Part shown: positions 1 to 11,129 of the stretch, one piece after another
Layout: the number at the start of each line of letters is the position of its first letter
Position numbering within the stretch: the first letter of the stretch is position 1
Source: Margaritifera margaritifera
Lineage: Eukaryota; Mollusca; Bivalvia; Unionida; Margaritiferidae
DNA length: 64,000 nt
Reading direction: 5' to 3'
Assembly (NCBI GenBank): GCA_029931535.1
Contig: JAQPZY010001610.1
Location: forward strand, 3,068,501 to 3,132,500
Notes under the pieces: model-generated
Told to the model about the DNA's origin: nothing
Databases searched by the model: none
What the model saw: only the letters and a program-made list of their open reading frames with translations
Made by a program: the position numbers and the translations under genes

Positions 1-136
1 ATTTATTTTTCTTTTAAGAAGAAACTGATATTGTAATTGCTCTAACTTCTAACAATAGTATCTCAAAGAAAATTTGAGCAGTAATAGTGAATTTTAAATG
101 TGCAGATGATATATTTACCAAAATCATCTGATTATT

Positions 137-612
137 CTACATAAATGTACTGGTATCCTTCATAAATATACTGATATTCTACATAATGAATGTACTGGTA
201 TTCCATATACACGTACTGGTATTCTACATAAATGTACTGGTATTCTACATAATGAATGTACTGGTATTCTACACACACGTACTGGTATTCTACATAAATG
301 TACAGGTATTCTACATAATGAATGTACTGGTATTCTACAAACACGTACTGGTGTTCTACATACATGTACTGGTATTCTACATAATGAATGTACTGGTATT
401 CTACATAATGAATGTACTGGTATTCTACATAATGAATGTACTGGTATTCTACATAATGAATGTACTGGTATTCTACATACATGTACTGGTATTCTACACA
501 ATGAATGTACTGGTATTCTACATACATGTACTGGTATTCTACATACATGTACTGGTATTCTACATACACGTACTGGTATTCTACATACACGTACTGGTAT
601 TCTACATAATGA
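137..612. repeat. Minisatellite, mixed 21- and 24-bp units
   Basis: About twenty copies share the core GTACTGGTATTCTACAT. Two unit lengths alternate: one with a short ACAT spacer (21 bp) and one with AATGAAT added (24 bp). Because both lengths are multiples of three, long open frames run through on both strands (for example 186-644 plus and 132-590 minus). Their products are only the repeat translated, so I do not call them genes. The array ends where the LINE endonuclease remnant begins. Confidence 0.95.
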
Positions 613-780
613 ATGGTTTCCCTTACTTACTTTGTGAATTATAGGTCTTTGAGCTGAGAATTATTCAATTTCCCCCAAAAATTTCTTTTAGTTTTCTGTT
701 GAAAGACTATTTTTATTTGTACCAGAGAATGGTCACTCCTATATCCTGTTTTAACCATTGTAAAAAGATTTTTAAAGACT

Positions 781-842
781 GAAATAAAGTCAAGTCTTGC
801 TTGTTTATGGGGAAATAAAGTCAAGTCTTGCTTGTTTATGGG
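781..842. repeat. 31-bp direct duplication
   Basis: Two adjacent identical 31-bp copies beginning GAAATAAAGTCAAGTC lie in the LINE endonuclease remnant, just before the 33-bp array. Confidence 0.9.
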
Positions 843-1076
843 GTTACTCACATTATTATAAGTGACAGATGCTGGATTATTCACATTATTATAAGTGACA
901 GATGCTGGATTATTCACATTATTATAAATGACAGATGCTGGATTATTCACATTATTATAAGTGACAGATGCTGGATTATTCACATTATTATAAGTGACAG
1001 ATGCTGGATTATTCACATTATTATAAGTGACAGATGCTGGATTATTCACATTATTATAAGTGACAGATGCTGGATC
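843..1076. repeat. 33-bp minisatellite, 7 copies, inside the LINE endonuclease frame
   Basis: Seven near-identical 33-bp copies lie entirely within the endonuclease remnant. On the minus strand each adds eleven residues (NNVNNPASVTY and variants) without changing frame. The flanking residues are still recognisable endonuclease on both sides, so the array arose inside the element rather than next to it. Confidence 0.93.
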
Positions 1077-1509
1077 CATGACACAATTAAAGTCTCCTCC
1101 ATTTACAATATAAACATTTGTAAAATATATAAAAAAAAATTTATTTTTATTTTTTTAAATTTTTTTATCTGAGAATAAATTTCTGGACTGTCTCTCATTG
1201 GTCCGTATATATTTTTAAGTGTGAATGTATAATTACCAATAGTTGTACCCATATTAAGTTTATTTCCCATATTGTTTTTCTTCACTTCATTTAAGATAAA
1301 TTGGAAATTATTGTTCAACATTATCGCTGCACCTCTAGAGTTAGCAGAATAGGAGACAAAGTAATATTCATATCTCCATGCACTTCTTATAACATTTTCC
1401 AACTTTCAATGAAATGTGTGTCTTGAAGAAAATAAATTGAATACTTTTTTCCTTTAAAAAATTTAGACCATCCCTCCTTTTTGGAGATTCCCCAGTCCCT
1501 GGTAATTAA

Positions 1510-1970
1510 TTGCAGCACAATATACTAGCTCAGACATAAAAAAATTAAACAATTTTGTTTAGTTTTCTGTTGTAACTGAATGTATGCGGTAAAACTATAA
1601 AATATTGTATAATATTAAAAAAGAAGTTCCATGAATATGCGGCCTTCTGATGGGAAAAATATGCAAAAGGTGGGACATAATAAGAAAAGCAGAAGAGTTA
1701 TAGCTTTCATAATGAAGAAGAAACAGAGAGAATATAAACAAACAAACAAACAAAGAAAAAACTAAAGTCAGGGGTACATTATATGCCAAGAGACTCCTTA
1801 TAAAATAGATGGTAGGCATAGGTTCACTGGGCTCTGTAACAAATAACAATGCAAACTATTAATTAACAGGGTTCACCTTTACGAGGAGTGTAATACAAGC
1901 AAATAAGACAACAACTGTCCAGTAAAACTGATTATGATTCGGAATGAAACCACATGGGTGATGATAGACC
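1510..1970. other. Stretch without recognisable gene
   Basis: AT-rich sequence between the LINE endonuclease remnant and the first plus-strand LINE. It has a short (AAAC)n run near 1738. I see no coding or RNA feature here. Confidence 0.5.
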
Positions 1971-1979
1971 TAAGGGGGT

Positions 1980-2962
1980 AGAAAATACAAAGTTGGGCAA
2001 AAGACATCAACAACATCCTTAATCAACAATTATCTATCACTGAGGAGGCAATTGATCGATTGCCCCAAGTGAAAATCAACATATCACTTATTGATCCTCC
2101 AATGCTGACTGAAACTGAAAAAGCAATTAACCTGCTGTTAAATGGCAAAGCACCTGGAGCAGATGCTATTCCAGCAGAAGTCTACAAAGCCAAAGGCTCG
2201 CAGATGGCACAGAAACTGACTGAACTCTTCCAATTAATGTGGACTAAAGGAACTATACCCCATATACAAAGATGCATCCATTGTCCACTTGTACAAGCGG
2301 AAAGGCAAAGACAATCCTGCTACAACCAGCGGAGCATCTACTTGCTGTCATAGCCGGCAAAATCGTCGCCAGAAGTCTGCTGAATCGCCTTGTGTTTCAC
2401 ATTGATCAAGGGCTCCTGCCTGATAGTAAGTGTGTCTTCAGGAGGGACCAGAGATATGGTGTTTGCAGCTTGTCAACTCCAGGAGAAATGCCAGGACCAG
2501 AACTCCAACCTATACATGACATTCATCGACCTGTCAAAAGCCTTTGACACAGTCAGTCGTGGCGGCCTCTGGAAGATCATGGTAAAATTCGGTTGCCCAG
2601 AGAAATGCATCGTTATGGTTCTGCAATTCAATGATGGCATGCTCGCTCGTGTCGTAGACGCTGGTGAGTCATCTGAACCATTCCAAGTTACCAAGTGAGT
2701 CAATCAAGGCTGTGTGTTGGCCCCAACCCTCTTTAGTATGATATTCTCTGCCTCTGTGACACTGGGTTTGACATCAGATGCCGGACTATGGCAAGCTCTT
2801 GAATCTGAGGAGACTACAGACAAAAACGGAGTTACAGGAAGTGACTGTTTGTGATCTCATATTTGCTGACGACTGTTTTCTGAATGCCAAATCTGAATAT
2901 GACATGCAACAGAGTATGGACCATTTCTCACCAGCTTGTGACAATTTCGGTCTCACAATCAG
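1980..2962 (+). pseudogene. LINE A reverse transcriptase, 5' portion (interrupted)
   Basis: Plus-strand RT of an APE-type LINE, 5'-truncated. In order I read WAKDINNILNQ (linker before the RT), NGKAPGADAIPAEVYKA near 2140 (fingers motif), QLQEKCQDQN and FIDLSKAFDTVSRGGLW near 2525 (motif A with the first catalytic Asp). NQGCVLAPTLFS near 2700 follows, then IFADDC at 2859-2876 (motif C, FADD). The reading frame is broken several times, for example near 2270, 2340 and 2700. It stops at GLTI, where LINE B is inserted, and resumes at 4912. It once encoded the RT that copies element RNA by target-primed reverse transcription; it is now dead. Confidence 0.85.
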
Positions 2963-4911
2963 AATCCTGGGCAAGAGAGAAAGAAGACACAAAGAATGGC
3001 TGACACCAGAGACCTGGTCGCTCATTAACGATCGTAGAACAATGTAGCAGCAGATTAATCAATGCACAGAAGACAGAGTCCAGTATGGGCAGGTTAACAA
3101 ACAAGTCAAGAAAAGTCTCAAGAAAGACAAAAAGAAATACGCAAATGACCTGACCACAGAGGCCAAGACAGCAGAATGGAAGAAAGATACAAAGAGGCTA
3201 TGCGACATCGTGCGCACACTTTCAGGGAAAAGAAGGAACCCATCGCAGCTAGTCAAAGTCATAGAAGGGACAATACTCAGTAAAGAGAAAGAACAGCGAG
3301 AACGATGGACTGAATATTTCAAAGAAATATCCTTAACAGGTCGCCACCAACAGAAATGCCTGACACACCACCAGCAGAGAAACTGCTCCGATTCAACACG
3401 ACCCCCTCCCCCCATCCAAGACAGAAATCTCAAAGGCCCCGAAAACACTCAAAAATAACAAGGCAGCAGGCCCAGATGGCATCCCATCAGAAGCTCTTAA
3501 AGCTGACATTGAACAGACAACATAAATGATGCACCAACTACTCCTTAAAATCTGAGAGAGTAAGCAAGTCCCTACAGAATAGAAGAAGTGATATATGGTC
3601 AAACTGCTGAAGAAAGGAAAGCTGGTTCTATGTAAAAATTGGCGAGGAATTATGCTGCTCCCAGTGACCAGCAAAGCCCTCACCAAAATCGTCTTGGAAA
3701 GACTGAAGAATTCTCTCGAAGCAAAACTGAGAGAAGAACAGGCAGGCTTCCGCACAGACAATTACAACACAGACAACATTGCTACACTGATTATTATAAC
3801 TGAACAATCCCTGGAATGGCAATCACCCCTCTACATAAACTTTATGTATTTTGAGAGGGCCTTTGATAGTGTGGACAGGGAAGTAATCTGGAAGCTGATG
3901 CACCATCACGGAATCCGAGGGAGGCTCATATTTTTAGTACAGCAGTTATACGATAGTTCCACTTGCCAAGTGATCCACAACGGGAAATTCTCAGAAGCTT
4001 TTAAAGTCCAAACTGGAGTCACACAAGGTTGCCTCCTATCGCCAATGATCTTCTTGATGGTGATAGACTGGATAATGAAAGCAAATACTAAGGTCAAGCG
4101 AACTACACAAAACAGTTAGAAGACCTGGACTTTGCAGATGATCTGTGCCTCCTGTCTCACAAACACCAGCACATGCAGGCCAAGACCAGCTGCCTGGCAA
4201 AAGAAGCAGAAAAGACTGGACTTAAAATACACGCCAGGTAGACAAAAGTAATGAAAATCAACAAATAAGCAGCACAGCAAAATACAACTCGATGGATTAA
4301 ACCTAGAAGAAGTTGAATAGTTCACCTATCTAGGGAGTAATGTCTCGACCAATGGAGGGACCGACCAAGACATCCGGAACAGAATTGGGAAAGCAGATAA
4401 GCATTAAACACCTTGAACGAGGCATGGAGCTCATAATCTCTCTCTAAAAAGAACAAGATCCGACTGTTCAACACAAACGGGAAGTCTGCTCTACGACTCG
4501 GAGACCTGGAGGGTGACTAAGATAACCTCCAATAAACTGCAGTTCTTTGTGAACAGTTGCCTCCGCCGCCTCCTCAACATCCAAAGGCCAGAGAGGGTCC
4601 GTAAAACAGACTTGTGGGAAACCACCGGCCAGCTAAATATTCACCAGAAAATCTCCAAAAGGAAATGGGGGTAGATCGGGCATACACTGCGAAAGACGCC
4701 AAACAACATCACTAGGCAGGCCCAAGAATGGAACCCCCAAGGCAAGAGAAAGGTTGGCAGACCAAGGAAAACCTGGCGCAGGTCTGTTGAAGAAGTGATC
4801 AAGGCTGCCAGAACAACGTGGGCCGAACTGAAGAGAACAGCCCAGAACCGGGTCCGCTGGCGAGGCGTAGTCAAGGCCCTATGCTCCCATGGGGTGGAGA
4901 GACTCAAAAAG
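2963..4911 (+). mobile_element. LINE B (RTE-like), 5'-truncated copy inserted in LINE A
   Basis: A second LINE in the same orientation. It begins in the linker between endonuclease and RT (KEWLTPETWSLINDR near 2990), so it lacks the endonuclease, as expected for a 5'-truncated insertion. RT landmarks are NWRGIMLLPVTSKAL at 3638, EEQAGFR near 3735, FERAFDSVDREVIWKL near 3850, TGVTQGCLLSP at 4012-4044 and LDFADD at 4125-4142. The C-terminal region includes RKTWRRSVEE- and RVRWRGVVKALCS-like stretches ending near 4895. Several stops and frameshifts are present. The family resembles elements often auto-annotated as craniofacial development protein 2-like, which points to the RTE clade; that clade call is inference. 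Both ends carry AATCAG, the probable target duplication. Confidence 0.85.
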
Positions 4912-5531
4912 AATCAGTATCAAGAAGACAAAGGTGATGCACGAACCTGCACCAGAAAAACCTTACGCAGAGCCTACCATCATGGTAAATGGCCCAAACC
5001 TCCTGGCAGTGGACAAGTTCACCTATCTCGGCAGTACACTGTCACATTTAGTTCACATCGATGATGAAACCAACGCCAGAATTGCTACAGCGAGTGTCGT
5101 CTTTGGCAGACTATGCGCAAATGTGTCAGAGCGCAGAGGCATCAGTCGGCAAATAAAATCTCAGGGTGGTCAGAGGAAACACTTCAGTAATTCCCTCAAC
5201 TTATCATTGAAACAATTCAACATAGACCCGGAGTCTTGGGAAGATCTCGCACAGGATCGCTCCACCTGGCGCAGTCTCATCCATACTGGAGCTACAGACT
5301 TTGAACTGAGGAGAATTGCAGAGCCAATGCAGAAGCGCGAGCAGCGTTAATCTTAGAAATGCAGCACGTCCTCTATTGATGAAGCAACCCCGAGCGGTAT
5401 CTACTGTCCAGTGTGGCAGAGACAGTTCAGAGCACAAATTTGCCTGATCAGCCACTCACATACTCACAGAAACCAAACCAGTTAGTGATGTCATGGTCAT
5501 GTTCGAACACGAAGGACGAACAACAACAAAT
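4912..5531 (+). pseudogene. LINE A reverse transcriptase, 3' portion
   Basis: Continuation of LINE A beyond the insertion. It resumes exactly where the 5' part stopped: GLTI joins SIKKTKVMHEPAPEKPY. Next come VDKFTYLGSTLS (5012-5044), IDDETNARIATAS and FGRLCANVSERRGIS. At about 5160 roughly a hundred residues of the usual thumb and connection region are missing, and the frame jumps to QGGQRKHFSNSLN, then WEDLAQDRSTWRSLI. The end, near 5400-5460, looks like a worn C2H2 finger (CPVWQRQFRAQICLISHSHTH-like), which this LINE family often carries at its C-terminus. A short tail with (AACAAC) ends near 5531. Confidence 0.85.
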
Positions 5532-6069
5532 GTGTATGATTCTCTTTTTGCACCACATTACATCATCACAGACAGTTTCATTCCTGTCCTAATTGCGAGT
5601 GCCATTCTGTCAATGTGACTGGTATGATAGCAAAAAGTTTCGAACACAAATTATATGTACACAGAAAAAAATCACACTTAAAACAGTAAACGTTTTGGGT
5701 TATAAACATAAATTGTATAACGCCTCTTTGTTTAGGATGTGAATAATTTGGTTTTAGTTTGGTATACATATTTTCTTCTCTATATCAGGTATCGATAGAT
5801 TTGATTGGTTTAAATTCAACAATTTATCACTCTTAGATGTAGGCCTATATTTGTACACGATGAAGTTTGCTCACTCGCATCACGACGCGGTATCTTTTGT
5901 TTAAAGATAATGCAAGCCAATCTACTCATGTAACTGTCTATGCTTTTACCGTCTGAAAATTAATTATAAAAAAACAACTTTGAAAGTTTATCTCTCTGTA
6001 TGTGTTTCCTGTTGAAACTTGGAGGGTTATTTTGGATTGAAATCATTGTTTACAGCTAAAAAGTTATTA
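5532..6069. other. Stretch without recognisable gene
   Basis: AT-rich non-coding sequence after LINE A. No repeat structure or gene that I can support. Confidence 0.5.
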
Positions 6070-6713
6070 AAGTGACAATTTTATTGAAATGTTTTAGTAA
6101 TTTATAATGAATATAAGCATTTTGCTGTTAATTAATTAGTAATTTATAATGTTATAATGAATATAAGCATATTGCTTGTAATCAATTAGTAATTTATAAT
6201 GTTATAATGAATATAAGCATATTGCTGGTAATCAGTTAGTAATTTATAATGAATGTAAGCATATTGCTGTTAAATAATTAGTAATTTATAATGAATATAA
6301 GCATATTGCTGGTAATCAATTAGTAATTTATGATGAATATAAGCATATTGCTGGTAATCAATTAGTAATTTATGATGAATATAAGCATATTGCTGTTAAT
6401 CAATTAGTAATTTATAATGAATAGAAGCATATTGCTGTTAATCAATTAGTAATTTATAATGAATATAAGCATATTGCTGTTAATCAATTAGTAATTTATA
6501 ATGAATATAAGCATATTGCTGGTAATCAATTAGTAATTTATAAGGTTATAATGAATATAAGCATATTGCTGGTAATCAATTAGTAATGTAAAATGAATAT
6601 AAGGATATTGCTGTTAATCAATTAGTAATGTATAATGAATATAAGCATATTGCTGTTAATCAATTAGTAATGTATAATGAATATAAGCATATTGCTGTTA
6701 ATCAATTAACGGC
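6070..6713. repeat. 42-bp minisatellite, about 14 copies
   Basis: The unit core is TAATTTATAATGAATATAAG followed by CATATTGCTG and a variable ATCAATTAG end. Some copies carry an extra GTTATAATG duplication, which makes units longer by about 10 bp (near 6145, 6200 and 6540). Copies toward the 3' end change TTTATAATG to TGTATAATG, so the array has local homogenisation domains. Confidence 0.93.
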
Positions 6714-6957
6714 TATTAGTCTCTGAGTGTAAGGTCTTAAAGAAAGAAAGAAAAACAAACAAACAAATAAACAAACAAAAAAGCAAACACAATTTATTTG
6801 ACGTAAAAAAAATGTATATGGTAAAAACAATGCACTTAAATGATCAAATCCTAAGAGATTAATATTATACACACATAATGATTAATGGATTTTTTTTTAT
6901 GTATGTGTAGTACCCGACTTTGCTGTGCAAGCAATATGTGTAAATGTAATGTAATAA
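6714..6957. other. Non-coding stretch
   Basis: A/T-rich DNA with an (AAAC)n-like run near 6750. Nothing else seen. Confidence 0.4.
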
Positions 6958-7160
6958 ATTTGGGTATGATCTATTTGTATTTACGTCTCCATTTATAGGT
7001 TCGTTAGATTTTAGTGATTAGTGGTTTGATTATGGGAAGTCGGTGTTGGGAAAATATTTCCCAGACCGAGTAATTAGCCAATTTCTAGGAACAGACGTCA
7101 TACTTACAGTTTTTAAGAGAGTTTGCAATGACATGGATTGGTTTCGTAGTTTGAGATGGG
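6958..7160 (-). repeat. Dispersed repeat, copy 1 (inverted partner at 60.7-60.9 kb)
   Basis: The reverse complement of this segment aligns with 60700-60915. Shared blocks include GGAGACGTAAATACAAATAG, TTCCCAACACCGACT and GGCTAATTACTC, with indels between them. It is the minus-strand copy of an unnamed interspersed repeat of about 200 bp. I see no tRNA-like promoter boxes or coding capacity, so it may be a MITE or part of a larger element. Confidence 0.7.
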
Positions 7161-7796
7161 GTCAGACTAGCATAAGAGGGCATGGAGCCAAGTAGTTCCT
7201 ATCTTAATTCAGAGGTGTTGATTGATTGTGCCTTTCGGAGGGAGATATTCGTGACAGGAACTACTGTTTTGTGCCATGGAATAATTGGGAAGAGGTCATC
7301 CCTTTGTTTGGAGATGCCTTTCATTGTAGCAGTTGGTGGAAGTGCACGTGCGAAAAGTGGTTCAGACTGTTGTTTTTACTTACTAACCCAGGGATGGAAT
7401 CGGAAAATAGTTCCCTGCATTGAGTGTTTGAATTATGTTATGCGCTTCATGCCACGGCATGTTAACAAGGAAAAGCCATCCAATTGTGAAGTTATAGTTG
7501 TGAGATTGTGGTCATTCATTTATTGATTAGAGAAAAATTGTTTCTAGTCTTGGCGCGTTACGAGAACTTCCAGTTGACAACGAATGTTGTCGGGAAGTCC
7601 TTGGAAATAGGGGAAAACAAGGGACTTCCAGCCCAACCTCACGCAGGTGTTGGATTCGCTACGTAGAGGAACCCCTGTGCGTGTTACAGTATGATTATAA
7701 TTTTTAATAGGGTTTAAATTTCGTATCAGGTTAACAACTAAGTGTGTATCTCCTTATGTTGCATTAACAATGGCAAAGTTCGGAATTGCTACTAAA
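7161..7796. other. Unassigned stretch with a 114-codon open frame
   Basis: An ATG-initiated frame at 7182-7526 (plus) encodes 114 residues with no domain, signal peptide or repeat that I recognise. The surrounding DNA is slightly less AT-rich than its neighbours. I see no clear splice or promoter context. It may be chance or part of an unknown element; I do not call it a gene. Confidence 0.3.
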
Positions 7797-7861
7797 TACA
7801 GGACAGAAAATAAATGGTACAGGACAGAAAATAAATGGTACAGGACAGAAAATAAATGGTA
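7797..7861. repeat. 21-bp tandem triplication
   Basis: Three perfect copies of TACAGGACAGAAAATAAATG plus one G. Confidence 0.92.
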
Positions 7862-9154
7862 CTATATGTTGAAGATGAAGGATATGTTAGTCTCCAGTTG
7901 GTAGCGATAATAAATAAACCAGTTAGTCATTCGATACTACTACTACTATTTTTTCTTCTTCTATCAATGGTAGTGGCAATGGTGGTGGCAGTGATATGGT
8001 GGCGGTGGGAGCAATATTTGTAGTAACCTTAGTTGTTGTAGTATTGTCAAATGCGAATTTTAAACTATGACGAAATACTGAACAAAGTCGTTTAACAGAT
8101 ACTTGAGATAAGTTCAATTTTTGTATCACGCGCATTGTTGAAAATTAATCATATTTCAAATTCTTGATGAAAATGCGAATTGACATAAGCTTTCATATAC
8201 GCTAGTAAGAGGCTTAAGTCGTTGACAGTGGATGAAGAAGTTGTGATAGCATGTATGAAAAACAAACAATCCTGTTTAATACGAAGTTATTTGCCCAAAG
8301 GTAGCCATAATGTATTTCGTCAACTCAAAATCCTTATTGTGTCTAACAAATCATATTTTCTTTGGCATCTTGACTCTTACAAATATACACTTCACTCGAA
8401 AACAAGACATTGAATAAAATGTCAAAATTATCTTAGACAAAAAAAAACAATTCTTTCATTTGTAGTCGTACGATTGAAGGCTATAAAATACCGTTATTGG
8501 GAACTACGAGGGTTGTCATCAGACAGCAACCAGTGCCTGGATTTCATAATCCTTCGACTTTTCACCCTCTCTTGTCGGAAATTATGGACACATAGTCAGA
8601 CGTACAAGTCTACCGCTAATGGTATTGCCATATTTAATCCTGCTCAATGGAGCACGCAAAATTTGCTATATGACGCGCGCGAGGAAACTGATAAAGAGTG
8701 TGGTCCAAAATGGCGCACAGCAAGAAAGCATGTAGATGAACAAATTAGATACAAGCTTTGTTTGTCTATTATGCCAATTTTCATTTTCTATCATTTAATC
8801 CCATTGACATATATGCAGCCTATATTTTCTGTATTTGCTTTGCTTTGTTTCTTTTTTTTATTTTTTTTCTTAAGCCAAAGGTCATGTACTTTGAATATGA
8901 TCTATGCTTTGCAAATTCGGATTGCTTTGTCATGGACTCAATTAAATCAATATAAAACAAATTAATAATGCAATCGGAAGTAGCATCAATCCTAGTGATG
9001 GATAGGGGTGATGCGAGGAAAAGCTGTGGGCTTATTATACTGTCAGAGAGAGTGGAAATAAAAATTTGAACATAACTTACCAATTTAAAAATGTATTGTT
9101 ATTTGCTGCTGAGTTTAGAGTAATCATCTTCCCTCTAATAGAACATAATGGATT
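7862..9154. other. Non-coding stretch with short simple repeats
   Basis: Contains an ACT/ATC-rich simple sequence near 7937 and GGTGGC-rich sequence near 7985-8005. Several open frames of 60-160 codons occur (for example 8474-8965), but none has recognisable domains or biased composition that would support a gene. Confidence 0.4.
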
Positions 9155-9766
9155 TTTACCAATAGAGAGAACGTAACATTCCAGTTCTTACCAATAGAGA
9201 GAACGTAACATTCCAGTTCTTACCAATAGAGAGAACATAACATTCCAGTTCTTACCAATAGAGAGAACGTAACATTCCAGCTCTTACCAATAGAGAGAAC
9301 GTAACATTCCAGTTCTTACCAATAGAGAGAACATAACATTCCAGCTCTTACCTATAGAGAGAACGTAACATTCCAGTTCTTACCAATAGAGAGAACGTAA
9401 CATTCCAGCTCTTACCAATAGAGAGAACGTAATATTCCAGTTCTTACCAATAGAGAGAACGTAACATTCCAGTTCTTACCAATAGAGAGAACGTAACATT
9501 CCAGTTCTTACCAATAGAGAGAACGTAACATTCCAGCTCTTACCTATAGAGAGAACGTAACATTCCAGTTCTTACCAATAGAGAGAACGTAACATTCCAG
9601 TTCTTACCTATAGAGAGAACGTAACATTCCAGTTCTTACCAATAGAGAGAACGTAACATTCCAGTTCTTACCAATAGAGAGAACGTAACATTCCAGTTCT
9701 TACCAATAGAGAGAACGTAACATTCCAGCTCTTACCTATAGAGAGAACGTAACATTCCAGCTCTGT
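9155..9766. repeat. 32-bp minisatellite, about 19 copies
   Basis: The unit is ACCAATAGAGAGAACGTAAC followed by ATTCCAGTTCTT. Variant positions are CAGTTCT or CAGCTCT, and CCAATA or CCTATA. The CCTATA variant mostly follows a CAGCTCT copy, so multi-unit blocks have been copied. There are no unique spacers, so it is not a CRISPR array. Confidence 0.95.
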
Positions 9767-10230
9767 AGTGATCCACTTTCGAGAAATATTTAGTAAGACT
9801 TGTAAATCTAACAAACCGTAAAAATTGAAAAATGTATAACTGATTGTTTGGATTTGCTATCTCCAAAAGTGAAATAGGTTGACAATTGGGTATCTGATAT
9901 GTTATTCCGTAAATAACTGTAAATTCTGCATTATCTGCATAATACTTTCGAAGTATACTAAATATTGACGTCTGAAATTGAAATGATGCTCGCAAAACAA
10001 TTAACGATATTATAATAATATGTTATTCACTATTGTTTAATATATTCTGATTTATGTCTATTTTACATGGCAATATAATATTTGTATTTATATAAAGATT
10101 TCCAAAGATGTTGCCATATCGTTTCGCTTGAAATATCGACAGTGTACACTGGGCACATATGCATTCCATAGTTTTCAAGTTTTATGTCATGGAGTTAAAA
10201 CAATAAAAGAAAGAAAAAGAATCTATACGG

Positions 10231-10233
<3 letters not shown>
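9767..10233. other. Non-coding stretch
   Basis: AT-rich sequence without a feature that I can name. Confidence 0.4.

Positions 10234-10280
<47 letters not shown>
10234..10280. repeat. (GA)n microsatellite
   Basis: Uninterrupted AG dinucleotides, about 23 copies. Confidence 0.98.
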
Positions 10281-10284
<4 letters not shown>

Positions 10285-11018
10285 ATCTTGATTCATCAGC
10301 ACTGTACGTGGTCTACAAGGTGTTTATGCTCATTCAACGATTAATCTAGCAATCAATGCTCCGGGATAAAATTTACACTGGCAATAAAGTGTCCACGTTA
10401 GTACCATACACTGCGTTGTTGTTCGTTGTGACCTTACTCAAACTATATAAAATGATGAGTTACTTTGAACTTTTAAAATTTTATGGAAGGTGGGGTTGAG
10501 AGTTAAGCAGGAAACTTAAGCTTGCCAGAATAATTGTTGCACGAATAACGATTTTAAATATTCATCTCGCCATTTTATCAAGTGAACGAATTTAAATTTT
10601 CGACTTGCATTTAGTCGGGTTTTCTTTATCAATATTGTTTCTATGATTTTGCGGGCAGAGCTCCACTCGAAAGTCACTAAATATCTGTGCCCTTGAGGGC
10701 CAGAAATTCGAAAGGATAAGTGATCTCAAGAAGAATATGTAAACAGGATGCGAGAACAAGATTTTGTATGTACTTACATGTACCTACTTATTATTCATAT
10801 TTAAATCTGTACTGGTAATGTTTTGCATTTCCGGATTTTCATACAAATAAGAAAAAATATTTATTACTTACCTTAAAAAATCTCATCAAGATAATATTCG
10901 CTGTGTAATATTTAAGGAAATATTGAGATCATAATAACAGATAAGAATTCATAGTGCACAACATTTCGCCTTCATTATTCCTGCCACTTTGTCATGCAGT
11001 TTTAAGTTCTTCTTCGTC

Positions 11019-11020
<2 letters not shown>
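10281..11020. other. Non-coding stretch between GA and CT tracts
   Basis: About 740 bp with no gene or repeat seen. It is flanked by (GA)n on one side and (CT)n on the other, so the flanks are complementary. Confidence 0.4.

Positions 11021-11074
<54 letters not shown>
11021..11074. repeat. (CT)n microsatellite
   Basis: Uninterrupted CT dinucleotides, about 27 copies. Confidence 0.98.
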
Positions 11075-11079
<5 letters not shown>

Positions 11080-11129
11080 TGAATGCATAGGGATAGATGT
11101 GCAAATGTTTTAAATTTTCTTGAACTGAT

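Larger units (their letters stand above)
640..1505 (-). pseudogene. LINE endonuclease (APE-type, L1/Tx1-like) fragment
   Basis: Read on the minus strand, this stretch follows the N-terminal apurinic-type endonuclease of a LINE ORF2. Near 1430 it reads FLQDTH, the position of the LQETH metal-binding motif. Next come SANSRGAAIML (the s-x-GvaIl strand) and LKNIYGP (normally vNvYaP). At about 725 GYRSDH carries the terminal SDH catalytic triad motif, and WGKLNNSQLKDL near 650 matches the conserved fW-lN-sLL-D segment that follows the domain. At least one frameshift (near 1395) and the 33-bp repeat block inactivate it. No matching RT follows, because the minisatellite at 137-612 replaces the downstream part. 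The endonuclease assignment is firm; the clade is inferred. Confidence 0.8.

Noticed and set aside
137..644. Long frames through the 21/24-bp minisatellite
   Set aside because: Pure repeat translation, open on both strands.
7182..7526. 114-codon plus-strand frame as a host gene
   Set aside because: No recognised domain or conserved feature; left as unassigned.
8474..8965. 163-codon open frame
   Set aside because: The second half is low-complexity F/L from poly-T; no domain.
9155..9766. Regular 32-bp repeats as a possible CRISPR array
   Set aside because: Units are contiguous with no unique spacers, and the context is a eukaryotic genome.
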